The position numbers were made by a program, and so were the translations under genes. From contig JACZJD010000638.1 of NCBI GenBank assembly GCA_014860725.1, positions 1 through 8,815 of the forward strand: a stretch of DNA of 8,815 nt. The letters are read 5' to 3'. Source of the DNA: Aquamicrobium sp. (lineage in GTDB: Bacteria; Pseudomonadota; Alphaproteobacteria; Rhizobiales; Rhizobiaceae). Below are positions 1-6,598 of this stretch, in pieces (within the stretch, counting starts at the first letter, position 1; each line of letters starts with the position of its first letter). A model generated the notes under the pieces. The model had not been told where the DNA came from. It worked only from the letters and a program-made list of their open reading frames with translations, and did no database searches.

Positions 1-828
1 CCGCTGATCGCGGTCAAGGGCGACGCGCGGCTCTTCCAGCGCCCGGCCGTCGCCATCGTCGGCGCGCGCAACGCCTCCGCCTCGGGCGCGCGCATGGCGC
101 AGATGCTGGCCTCCGGGCTGGGCAGGGCCGGCTATACGGTGGTGTCGGGGCTGGCGCGCGGCATCGACGCGGCCGCGCACGAGGCGAGCATCGCGACCGG
201 AACCGTGGGCGTGCTCGCCGGCGGCCTCGACCGCCCCTACCCGCCCGAGAACGTGCGGCTGGCCGACAGGATCGCCGCCGAGGGCGTCCTCGTTTCCGAG
301 ATGCCGTTCGGCTGGGAGCCGCGCGCCCGCGACTTTCCGCGCCGCAACCGGCTGGTCGCGGGGCTGGGGCTCGGCCTCGTCGTGGTCGAGGCGGCGCAGC
401 GTTCCGGCTCGCTGATCTCGGCCCGGCTCGCCAACGAGATGGGCCGCCTCGTCTTCGCCGTTCCCGGCTCGCCGCTCGACCCGCGCGCCGCCGGCACCAA
501 CGGCCTCATCAAGGACGGCGCGATGCTCGTCACCGAGGTGCGCGACGTCACCGACGCGCTCGCGCCATTGACGCAGAGCGATGGCGCGCCGCCGATGCTG
601 GGCGCCGGGGAAGCGGAGGATCTTTCCGCCGCGCCGCCGCCGGCGGAGGACGAGCGCGCCTTGGTGCTGGAGGCGCTCAGCCCGACGCCGATACAGACCG
701 ACGATCTCCTGCGCCACACCGGGATCGCTCCCGCGCAGCTCGCCATGGTGCTACTGGAACTTGACCTTGCCGGGCGGCTCGAACGCCACGCCGGCGGCGC
801 TGTCTCGCTGCTCCCCTTTGATCCGTAG
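1..828 (+). CDS. dprA: DNA processing protein DprA (5'-truncated by window edge)
   Basis: DprA/Smf binds single-stranded DNA entering the cytoplasm and loads RecA on it during transformation. Reading frame 1 is open from base 1 to the TAG at 826-828, giving the last 275 residues; roughly the first 100 residues (the usual N-terminal SAM-like region and true start) lie outside the window. Numbering from the window edge, the Rossmann-like core shows VAIVGARNAS (17-26), SGLARGID (49-56), the FPRRNRL motif (112-118) and SGSLISA (135-141), all hallmarks of the family. The C-terminal region from about residue 220 to 275 looks like the DprA winged-helix domain and ends in a normal way (LLELDLAGRLERHAGG near the end). 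An internal ATG at 94 is not the start, because conserved sequence precedes it. The last 78 bp overlap the convergent small gene at 751-993. I see no hairpin plus T-tract terminator after the stop. Confidence 0.95.
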   Translation, partial: PLIAVKGDARLFQRPAVAIVGARNASASGARMAQMLASGLGRAGYTVVSGLARGIDAAAHEASIATGTVGVLAGGLDRPYPPENVRLADRIAAEGVLVSEMPFGWEPRARDFPRRNRLVAGLGLGLVVVEAAQRSGSLISARLANEMGRLVFAVPGSPLDPRAAGTNGLIKDGAMLVTEVRDVTDALAPLTQSDGAPPMLGAGEAEDLSAAPPPAEDERALVLEALSPTPIQTDDLLRHTGIAPAQLAMVLLELDLAGRLERHAGGAVSLLPFDP

Positions 829-993
829 GGGACGCTCGCCACGAATGATGTCGCTGGCCTCGACATAGGCCATCTCGATGAGGTAGGCGAGCATGTCGCA
901 GCGCTCGGCTTCCGCCATCGTGCGGAGCTGGCCAAGCATGGATTGCATGTAGTCCAGGGTCTCGGTGCGTCTTCGGTTTGGCTGCTGGGGCAT
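751..993 (-). CDS. conserved-looking small helical protein of unknown function (80 aa)
   Basis: I do not recognise a characterised family. The protein begins MPQQPNRRRTETLDY, has a basic N-terminus, and residues 10-50 look like two amphipathic helices (DYMQSMLGQLRTMAEAE, then CDMLAYLIEMAYVEASDII). It has one cysteine (C32), no signal peptide and no membrane segment, so it is probably cytosolic. Such short helical proteins are often protein- or nucleic-acid-binding, but that is a guess. The start at 993 is chosen over an in-frame ATG at 1044 because GGGGAGG lies 6 nt upstream of it. The helical part ends near RGERP (51-55). Residues 56-80 are encoded entirely opposite the 3' end of dprA, codon against codon. 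The gene is divergent from topA, and an AT-rich region with several palindromes lies upstream. I recall similar helical cores in rhizobial hypothetical proteins, but this was not checked. Confidence 0.72.
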   Translation of the reverse strand: MPQQPNRRRTETLDYMQSMLGQLRTMAEAERCDMLAYLIEMAYVEASDIIRGERPLRIKGEQRDSAAGVAFEPPGKVKFQ

Positions 994-999
994 AGCCTG

Positions 1000-1006
1000 C
1001 CTCCCC
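1000..1006 (-). promoter_or_regulatory. ribosome binding site deciding the small gene's start
   Basis: Read on the minus strand, GGGGAGG lies 6 nt before the ATG at 993-991. The alternative in-frame ATG at 1044 has no comparable purine tract and sits inside the palindrome-rich control region, so the shorter 80-residue product is preferred. Confidence 0.7.
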
Positions 1007-1018
1007 TTGCTCTCCACT

Positions 1019-1040
1019 TTGATTGCAGAAACACAATCAA
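1019..1040. repeat. inverted repeat TTGATTG-N8-CAATCAA (putative operator)
   Basis: Perfect 7-bp arms at 1019-1025 and 1034-1040 are separated by 8 bp. The arms share the GATTG/CAATC half-site with the palindrome at 1081-1090, and the octamer TGATTGCA occurs in both places (1020-1027 and 1080-1087). The repeat lies between the proposed minus-strand promoter and the small gene's ribosome binding site, a position suited to a repressor site or an mRNA 5' hairpin. No T-tract follows on either strand that would make it a terminator. Confidence 0.5.
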
Positions 1041-1046
1041 GCAACT

Positions 1047-1056
1047 TTCACGTGAA
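1047..1056. repeat. perfect 10-bp palindrome TTCACGTGAA
   Basis: TTCACGTGAA is its own reverse complement. It lies about 5-14 bp downstream of the proposed -10 of the small gene, where it would cover the transcription start. The heptamer GTGAATT begins within it at 1052 and recurs at 1067, a 15-bp direct spacing. Binding by a dimeric regulator is an inference from geometry. Confidence 0.45.
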
Positions 1057-1060
1057 TTAG

Positions 1061-1088
1061 AGTTTAGTGAATTTATCCCTGATTGCAA
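1061..1088 (-). promoter_or_regulatory. candidate promoter of the small minus-strand gene
   Basis: On the minus strand TTGCAA (1088-1083) and TAAACT (1066-1061) are separated by 16 bp. Each matches four of six positions of the sigma-70 consensus. It lies in the most AT-rich part of the window and predicts a leader of about 60 nt. The -35 hexamer is embedded in the palindrome at 1081-1090, suggesting regulation by occlusion. The match is modest, and in AT-rich DNA such matches arise by chance. Confidence 0.3.
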
Positions 1089-1090
1089 TC
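1081..1090. repeat. perfect 10-bp palindrome GATTGCAATC
   Basis: GATTGCAATC is self-complementary and reuses the GATTG/CAATC half-sites of the inverted repeat at 1019-1040 with no spacer. It overlaps the proposed -35 of the small gene. Two differently spaced pairs of the same half-site within 72 bp is more than expected by chance in a window of this base composition, though no statistic was computed. Confidence 0.45.
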
Positions 1091-1106
1091 GCAGCGGTTA
1101 CGATTT

Positions 1107-1142
1107 CTGGTTGTATTCTTGCCGAGAGAGGCTGAAAACCAG
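1107..1142. repeat. imperfect hairpin immediately upstream of the topA promoter
   Basis: CTGGTT (1107-1112) pairs with AACCAG (1137-1142). TTC (1116-1118) then pairs with GAA (1134-1136) after a 3-nt bulge, and GCC (1121-1123) pairs with GGC (1130-1132) around a GAGAGA loop. In total 12 base pairs are nested in 36 nt. It ends 7 bp before the candidate topA -35. It may be a cruciform-forming or protein-binding element; it is not followed by a T-tract, so it is not an intrinsic terminator. Confidence 0.3.
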
Positions 1143-1149
1143 CTAGACC

Positions 1150-1178
1150 CTTGACCCGACCGCCAAGCGCGGCCATGT
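1150..1178 (+). promoter_or_regulatory. candidate topA promoter (CTTGAC-N17-CCATGT)
   Basis: CTTGAC at 1150-1155 is an exact match to the -35 element described for rhizobial sigma-70 promoters (CTTGAC-N17-CTATAT). After 17 bp, CCATGT at 1173-1178 matches four of six positions of the -10. Transcription would start near 1185, giving a leader of about 60 nt before topA. This would drive topA and probably the four closely spaced genes after it. Confidence 0.45.
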
Positions 1179-1245
1179 CACGGTCTGTTTTGCTTTTTAG
1201 GTGCGCACGAAACCGTGTCGCGCCCGAGGGGAATTGCGTCACCAC

Positions 1246-3873
1246 ATGGATGTCGTCGTCGTCGAATCGCCGGCCAAGGCCAAGACAATCAACAAATATC
1301 TCGGCTCGAACTACAAGGTTCTGGCCTCCTTCGGCCATGTCCGCGACCTGCCGGCCAAGGACGGCTCGGTGCGGCCGGACGACGATTTCGCCATGTCGTG
1401 GGAGGTGGACGGCCCCTCCTCCAAGCGACTCGGCGACATCGCCAAGGCGGTGAAGGATGCCGATTCGCTGATCCTCGCCACCGACCCCGACCGCGAGGGC
1501 GAGGCGATCTCGTGGCATGTCCTCGACGTTCTGCGCCAGAAGAAGGTCCTGAAGGACAAGCCCGTGCGGCGCGTCGTCTTCAACGCCATCACCAAGCAGT
1601 CGGTGCTCGACGCCATGGCCAACCCGCGCGACATCGACGCGCCGCTGGTCGATGCGTATCTGGCGCGCCGCGCGCTCGACTATCTCGTCGGCTTCACGCT
1701 GTCGCCCGTGCTGTGGCGCAAGCTGCCCGGCGCGCGCTCGGCCGGCCGCGTGCAGTCGGTCGCCTTGCGGCTCGTCTGCGACCGCGAGGCCGAGATCGAG
1801 CGCTTCGTGCGCGAGGAATACTGGCAGATCGCCGCCCTGCTCTCGACCCCGCGCGCCGAGGATTTCGAGGCGCGGCTGACCGGTTTCGAGGGAAAGAAGC
1901 TCCAGAAGCTCGACATCAAGACCGAGGCGCAGGCCGCCGACATCAAGGCGATGCTGGAGGGCGCCGCGTTCCGGGCGCTGTCTGTCGATGCCAAGCCGAC
2001 CAGGCGCAACCCGGCGCCGCCCTTCACCACCTCGACGCTGCAGCAGGCGGCGTCCTCGCAGCTCGGCTTCTCGGCCTCGCGCACCATGCAGGTGGCGCAG
2101 CGGCTCTACGAGGGCGTCGATATCGGCGGCGAGACCGCGGGCCTCATCACCTATATGCGGACCGACGGCGTGCAGATCGCGCCCGAAGCCATCGCGGCCG
2201 CGCGTTCGACCATCGGCGCGGAGTTCGGCGACAGGTATCTGCCGGAAAAGCCGCGCTATTACTCGACCAAGGCCAAGAACGCGCAGGAAGCGCACGAGGC
2301 GATCCGCCCGACCGACTTCCGCCGCACGCCGGCCAGCATCCGCAGGTATCTCGACGCCGACCAGGCGCGGCTCTACGAGATCGTGTGGAAGCGCGCCATC
2401 GCCAGCCAGATGAACCCGGCCGAGATCGAGCGCACCACGGTCGAGATCGAGGCGGTGAACGGCGCCCGCACCGCCGCGCTGCGCGCCGTCGGCTCCGTCG
2501 TGCGCTTCGACGGCTTCCTCGCGGCCTATACCGAGCAGAAGGACGAGGACGCCGAGGACGAGGAAAACCGCCGCCTGCCCGAGATCAGGGCCGGCGAGGC
2601 GCTGTCGCGCAAGTCGGTGACGGCGACGCAGCACACGACCGAGCCGCCGCCGCGCTACTCCGAAGCCTCGCTCATCCGCAAGATGGAGGAGCTGGGCATC
2701 GGCCGCCCCTCCACCTACGCCGCGACGCTGAAGACGCTCGAAGACCGCGACTACGTCACCATCGAGCGGCGCCGGCTGGTGCCGCAGGCCAAAGGCCGGC
2801 TGGTCACGGCCTTCCTCGAAAGCTTCTTCGAGCGCTATGTCGAATACGACTTCACGGCCGCGCTGGAGGAGAAGCTCGACGAGATTTCCGACGGCAGGCT
2901 CGCCTGGAAGGACGTGCTGCGCGACTTCTGGCGCGATTTCTCCGGCCATGTCGACGAGATCAAGGAGCTGCGCGTCACCGACGTGCTGGAGGCGCTGAAC
3001 GAGGAGCTTGCGCCGCTCGTCTTCCCGGCCCGCGAGGACGGCTCCAACCCGCGCACCTGCCCGAAATGCGGCACCGGCAATCTCTCGCTCAAGCTCGGCA
3101 AGTTCGGCGCCTTCGTCGGCTGTTCGAACTATCCCGAGTGCGGCTACACCCGCCAGCTCGGCGAGGCCGTCAACGGCAATGGCGAGGCGGCGGGCGGCGA
3201 GGCCGGCGACCGGGTGCTGGGCAAGGACCCGTACACGCAGGAGGAGATCGTCCTCAAGAACGGCCGCTTCGGCCCCTACGTCCAGCGCGGCGACGGCAAG
3301 GAGGCCAGGCGCGCCAGCCTGCCCAAGGGCTGGAAGGTCGAGGACATGGACCACGAGAAGGCGCTGGCGCTGCTGGCGCTGCCGCGCGACGTCGGCCAGC
3401 ATCCCGAAACCGGCAAGATGATCTCGGCCGGCATCGGCCGCTACGGCCCGTTCGTGCTGCACGACGGCACCTATGCCAACCTCGAGACCGTCGAGGACGT
3501 GTTCTCCATCGGCCTCAACCGCGCCGTGACCGTGCTGGCGGAGAAGAAGTCCAAGTTCGCCAACGGCAAGGGGCGCGCCGCCCCCGCCGCGCTCAAGGAG
3601 CTGGGCGAGCATCCCGACGGTGGACCAATAACCGTCCGCGACGGCCGCTATGGCCCCTATGTCAACTGGGGTAAGGTCAACGCCACCCTGCCCAAGGGCA
3701 AGGACCCGGCATCGGTGACGGTCGAGGAGGCGCTGGAGCTGATCGCGGCCAAGGGTGGCAAGACGGGAGCCGGCAAGGCGGGCGGCAAAGCGGGGACCGG
3801 CAAGAAGGCGGCGGCGAAAAAGCCCGCGGCGAAGAAGGCACCCGCGAAGAAGACGGCCGGCAGAAAGGACTAG
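1246..3873 (+). CDS. topA: DNA topoisomerase I (type IA)
   Basis: TopA relaxes negative supercoils by transient single-strand cleavage through a 5'-phosphotyrosine. The product is 875 residues. The TOPRIM domain at the N-terminus carries the invariant Glu (E7 in VVVESPAKAK) and the acidic motif DPDREGE (80-86, D80, D82, E84). The catalytic tyrosine is Y303 in LITYMRTDGV, followed by R305. One C4 zinc finger (C605, C608, C626, C632) is followed by three TopA C-terminal repeats with FGPYV/YGPFV/YGPYV cores at about 675, 733 and 802. A tail at 836-875 is lysine/alanine rich (13 Lys in 40 residues). The ATG at 1246 is chosen because the family begins right at VVVESPAKAK; GAGGGG at 1226-1231 is a distant ribosome site (14 nt). 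An upstream in-frame GTG at 1201 would add 15 non-conserved residues. E. coli TopA is 865 residues, so this is full length. Confidence 0.97.
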   Translation: MDVVVVESPAKAKTINKYLGSNYKVLASFGHVRDLPAKDGSVRPDDDFAMSWEVDGPSSKRLGDIAKAVKDADSLILATDPDREGEAISWHVLDVLRQKKVLKDKPVRRVVFNAITKQSVLDAMANPRDIDAPLVDAYLARRALDYLVGFTLSPVLWRKLPGARSAGRVQSVALRLVCDREAEIERFVREEYWQIAALLSTPRAEDFEARLTGFEGKKLQKLDIKTEAQAADIKAMLEGAAFRALSVDAKPTRRNPAPPFTTSTLQQAASSQLGFSASRTMQVAQRLYEGVDIGGETAGLITYMRTDGVQIAPEAIAAARSTIGAEFGDRYLPEKPRYYSTKAKNAQEAHEAIRPTDFRRTPASIRRYLDADQARLYEIVWKRAIASQMNPAEIERTTVEIEAVNGARTAALRAVGSVVRFDGFLAAYTEQKDEDAEDEENRRLPEIRAGEALSRKSVTATQHTTEPPPRYSEASLIRKMEELGIGRPSTYAATLKTLEDRDYVTIERRRLVPQAKGRLVTAFLESFFERYVEYDFTAALEEKLDEISDGRLAWKDVLRDFWRDFSGHVDEIKELRVTDVLEALNEELAPLVFPAREDGSNPRTCPKCGTGNLSLKLGKFGAFVGCSNYPECGYTRQLGEAVNGNGEAAGGEAGDRVLGKDPYTQEEIVLKNGRFGPYVQRGDGKEARRASLPKGWKVEDMDHEKALALLALPRDVGQHPETGKMISAGIGRYGPFVLHDGTYANLETVEDVFSIGLNRAVTVLAEKKSKFANGKGRAAPAALKELGEHPDGGPITVRDGRYGPYVNWGKVNATLPKGKDPASVTVEEALELIAAKGGKTGAGKAGGKAGTGKKAAAKKPAAKKAPAKKTAGRKD
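3865..3869 (+). promoter_or_regulatory. ribosome binding site supporting the TTG start of rnr
   Basis: AAGGA lies inside the last codons of topA, 10 nt before the TTG at 3880. This spacing and the absence of any in-frame ATG for the next 150 codons support TTG as initiator and suggest translational coupling to topA. Confidence 0.55.
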
Positions 3874-3879
3874 CGAGAC

Positions 3880-6165
3880 TTGGCGAGACGGATTTCCGGG
3901 GGCAAAGGCGGACGCGCGTCCGAAGGCTTCCGGCCGTCGCGCGACGAGATTCTCGCCTTCGTGCGGGAAAATCCCGACCAGGCGGGCAAGCGCGAGCTTG
4001 CGCGCGCCTTCAACCTGAAGGGCGCCGACCGCATCTGGCTCAAGGACCTCTTGCGCGAGCTGCAGGACGAGGGCCTGCTCGAAAAGCGCGCCAAGCGCTT
4101 CGCGCGCCCCGGCGCGCTGCCGCATGTGGTGGTGCTCGACATCTTCTCGCGCGATCCCGAAGGGCTGCTTCTCGCCCGCCCCACCGAATGGCCGGACGAG
4201 AACGGCGCCGCCCCCGTCGTCTCCATCCGTCCCTCGCGCAGCGACAAGGCCCGCGCGCCGGGCGTCGGCGAGCGGGTTCTGGCCAAGGTGTTCCCGACCG
4301 GCGAGGAAGCCGGCCCCGCCTATACCGGGCGGGTGATGAAGGTGTTCGAGAAGCGGCGCGAGGCGGTTCTCGGCATCTTCCGCAAGCTTCAGGACGGCTC
4401 GTTCCGCATCGAGCCGGTCGAGCGCCGCCAGCCCGAGCTGGTGGTCGAGGCCGATTTCGCCGGCAACGCCCGGAGCGGCGATCTGGTCGAGGTCGAGCAG
4501 GTGTCGAGCGGCCGCTACGGCCTGCCGCGGGCGAAGGTGCTGTCGGTGCTGGGCTCGCTGGAGAGCGAGAAGGCGGTCTCGATGATCGCTATCCATGCCC
4601 ACGACATTCCGCACATCTTCCCGCCGGAGGCGATCGCCGAGGCGGAAGCCGCGACGCCGGCGACGATGCAGGGGCGCGAGGATTTTCGCGACCTGCCGCT
4701 GATCACCATCGACCCGGCCGACGCCAAGGACCACGACGACGCGGTGCACGCCGCGCCCGATCCCGACGCCGCCAATCCCGGCGGCCACGTCGTCACCGTC
4801 GCCATCGCCGACGTCGCGGCCTATGTCACCGATGGCTCGGCGCTCGACCGCGAGGCGCTGAGGCGCGGCAACTCGGTCTATTTCCCCGACCGGGTGGTGC
4901 CGATGCTGCCCGAGCGCATCTCCAACGACCTGTGCTCGCTGCGCGAGGGCGAGGACCGGCCGGCGCTCGCCGTGCGCATGATTTTCGCCGCCGACGGCCG
5001 CAAGCTGCGCCATTCGTTCCACCGCGTCATGATGCGCTCGGTCGCGAAGCTTGCCTATCCGCAGGCGCAGGCCGCCATCGACGGCCGGCCCGACGACAAG
5101 ACGAGGCCGCTTCTGGAGCCGGTGCTGCGGCCGCTGTGGGACGCCTATGCCGTGCTGAAGCGCGGCCGCACCGCGCGCGAGCCGCTGGAGCTAGACCTGC
5201 CGGAACGCAAGATCCTGCTAAAGGAGGACGGCACGGTCGACCGCGTCGTCGTGCCCGACCGCCTCGACGCCCACCGGCTGATCGAGGAATTCATGATCCA
5301 GGCCAACGTGGCCGCGGCCGAGACGCTGGAGGCCAAGCGCCTGCCGCTCATCTACCGCATCCACGACGCGCCCTCGCTCGCCAAGCAGGAAAGCCTGCGC
5401 GAGTTCCTCGCCACGCTCGGCCTGGCGCTGGCGCGCGGCGCGCAGATGAAGCCCTCGTCGTTCAACGGCATCTTGTCGCGGGTGAAGGGCAGCGACCACG
5501 AAATCCTCGTCAACGAGGTGGTGCTGCGCAGCCAGAGCCAGGCCGCCTATGCGGCGGAGAACATCGGCCATTTCGGGCTGAACCTCCGGCGCTACGCCCA
5601 CTTCACCTCGCCGATCCGCCGTTATGCCGACCTCGTCGTCCACCGCGCCCTGATCGGCGCGCTCGGCCTTGGAAAGGACGGGATTTCCCGCGCGCAGGAA
5701 GAGCGGCTGGAGGAGATTTCGGCGCTGATCTCGGCCGCCGAGCGCCGCGCCATGGCCGCCGAGCGCGAGACCGTCGACCGGCTGATCGCCGCGCATCTGG
5801 CGACGCGGCTCGAAGACAGCTTTCAGGGCCGCATCTCCGGCGTCACCAAGGCGGGGCTGTTCGTCCAGCTGCCGCAATACGGCGCGGACGGCTTCATACC
5901 GGTGTCATCGCTGGGCGACGATTACTATATGTACGACGAATCGGCGCATGCGCTGTTCGGCGAAAGGAGCGGCAAGGGCTATCAGCTCGCCGACGAGGTC
6001 GAGGTCCGTCTCGTCGAGGTCGCTCCGATGGCCGGCGCCATGCGTTTCGAGATGCTGAGCGAGCCAAAGCCCCTGCCCGGCTCGAAGCAGTCGTTCCACA
6101 AGGCGCGCCGCGGCAGGGCGCGCACCCAACGGCCGCTGCCCCGCGGCCGCTCCCGGAGGCGTTAA
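3880..6165 (+). CDS. rnr: ribonuclease R
   Basis: RNase R is a processive 3'-5' exoribonuclease of the RNB (RNase II) family that degrades structured RNA and acts in rRNA and mRNA turnover. The product is 761 residues. An N-terminal winged-helix region (about 19-78) is followed by cold-shock-like RNA-binding domains (about 80-250). The RNB catalytic domain has the acidic cluster D278, D284, D286, D287 in TIDPADAKDHDDAV, with the same spacing as D272/D278/D280/D281 of E. coli RNase R, and HFTSPIRRYADLVVHRAL from H574. An S1 domain spans about 646-728, and residues 732-761 form a basic tail (12 Lys/Arg in 30). The start is TTG; the first downstream in-frame ATG would be about residue 152 and would delete the winged helix. 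It begins 6 nt after the topA stop in the same reading frame, and its TAA abuts the next ATG. Confidence 0.96.
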   Translation: MARRISGGKGGRASEGFRPSRDEILAFVRENPDQAGKRELARAFNLKGADRIWLKDLLRELQDEGLLEKRAKRFARPGALPHVVVLDIFSRDPEGLLLARPTEWPDENGAAPVVSIRPSRSDKARAPGVGERVLAKVFPTGEEAGPAYTGRVMKVFEKRREAVLGIFRKLQDGSFRIEPVERRQPELVVEADFAGNARSGDLVEVEQVSSGRYGLPRAKVLSVLGSLESEKAVSMIAIHAHDIPHIFPPEAIAEAEAATPATMQGREDFRDLPLITIDPADAKDHDDAVHAAPDPDAANPGGHVVTVAIADVAAYVTDGSALDREALRRGNSVYFPDRVVPMLPERISNDLCSLREGEDRPALAVRMIFAADGRKLRHSFHRVMMRSVAKLAYPQAQAAIDGRPDDKTRPLLEPVLRPLWDAYAVLKRGRTAREPLELDLPERKILLKEDGTVDRVVVPDRLDAHRLIEEFMIQANVAAAETLEAKRLPLIYRIHDAPSLAKQESLREFLATLGLALARGAQMKPSSFNGILSRVKGSDHEILVNEVVLRSQSQAAYAAENIGHFGLNLRRYAHFTSPIRRYADLVVHRALIGALGLGKDGISRAQEERLEEISALISAAERRAMAAERETVDRLIAAHLATRLEDSFQGRISGVTKAGLFVQLPQYGADGFIPVSSLGDDYYMYDESAHALFGERSGKGYQLADEVEVRLVEVAPMAGAMRFEMLSEPKPLPGSKQSFHKARRGRARTQRPLPRGRSRRR

Positions 6166-6591
6166 ATGGAAGAACAGGTTTTCGGCGACAAGGCCGGCAG
6201 CGACCGCTCGCTGACGCAGGCGATGGCCCGCGGCTTCATGGGCAAGTGCCCGCACTGCGGACAGGGAAAGCTGTTCCGCCGGTTCCTCAAGGTCGCCGAT
6301 TCGTGCGAGGTCTGCGGCGAGGAGTATCTCCATCATCGCGCCGACGACCTGCCGGCCTATCTCGTGATCTTCGTCGTCGGCCACATCGTCGTCGGCGCCT
6401 TCATGGGCGTCGAGACGGTGTTCGAACTGACCACCTGGCAGCATCTGGCCATCTGGGTTCCGATCACGCTGGTCATGACCATCGGTCTCCTCCAGCCGAC
6501 CAAGGGCGCGGTCGTCGGCCTGCAATGGGCCTTGAGGATGCACGGATTTTCGGGCAAGCCGGACGCGCTCGAAACCCATCCGGAACTGTGA
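6166..6591 (+). CDS. DUF983 family zinc-ribbon membrane protein
   Basis: This 141-residue protein fits DUF983, a family of unknown function common in alphaproteobacteria. Two CxxC pairs, C28-P-H-C31-G and C47-E-V-C50-G, form a likely zinc ribbon near the N-terminus (FMGKCPHCGQGKLFRRFLK is the family signature region). Two hydrophobic segments follow at about 63-83 and 92-110, joined by a short loop, so it is a two-pass inner-membrane protein with the ribbon and the approximately 30-residue C-terminus probably on the same side. There is no signal peptide. GGAGG at 6155-6159 lies 6 nt before the ATG, and the ATG directly follows the rnr TAA, so expression is probably coupled to RNase R. A role linked to RNA or heme/copper metabolism cannot be decided from the sequence. 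Confidence 0.9.
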   Translation: MEEQVFGDKAGSDRSLTQAMARGFMGKCPHCGQGKLFRRFLKVADSCEVCGEEYLHHRADDLPAYLVIFVVGHIVVGAFMGVETVFELTTWQHLAIWVPITLVMTIGLLQPTKGAVVGLQWALRMHGFSGKPDALETHPEL

Positions 6592-6598
6592 GGCAGGC

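Noticed and set aside
237..1088. Longer minus-strand frames over dprA and the control region
   Set aside because: Their translations are Ser/Arg/Ala-rich with no domain, and they run through the well-supported dprA gene and the AT-rich promoter region. Only the frame at 751-993 has a ribosome binding site and normal protein composition.
943..1146. A 67-codon + strand frame across the intergenic region
   Set aside because: It lies antisense to the small gene and crosses the palindromes, has no ribosome binding site and an incoherent composition.
1158..1198. Possible intrinsic terminator: GACCG/CGGTC arms followed by TGTTTTGCTTTTT
   Set aside because: The stem is only 5 bp with an 18-nt loop, the T-run is interrupted, and it overlaps the better-supported topA promoter, so it would be mostly untranscribed.
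1201..1245. Upstream GTG (1201) or TTG (1234) starts for topA
   Set aside because: The GTG lacks a ribosome site and adds residues outside the family. The TTG lies only 2 nt after the GAGGGG tract. The ATG at 1246 places the conserved N-terminus correctly.
1057..5022. A 3.9-kb open frame on the minus strand, opposite topA and most of rnr
   Set aside because: Its translation is a low-complexity mix of Arg, Ala, Gly, Leu, His and Asp with no recognisable domain. The + strand holds two clear enzymes with intact catalytic motifs. Strong G/C bias at third codon positions removes antisense stop codons, which explains its length.
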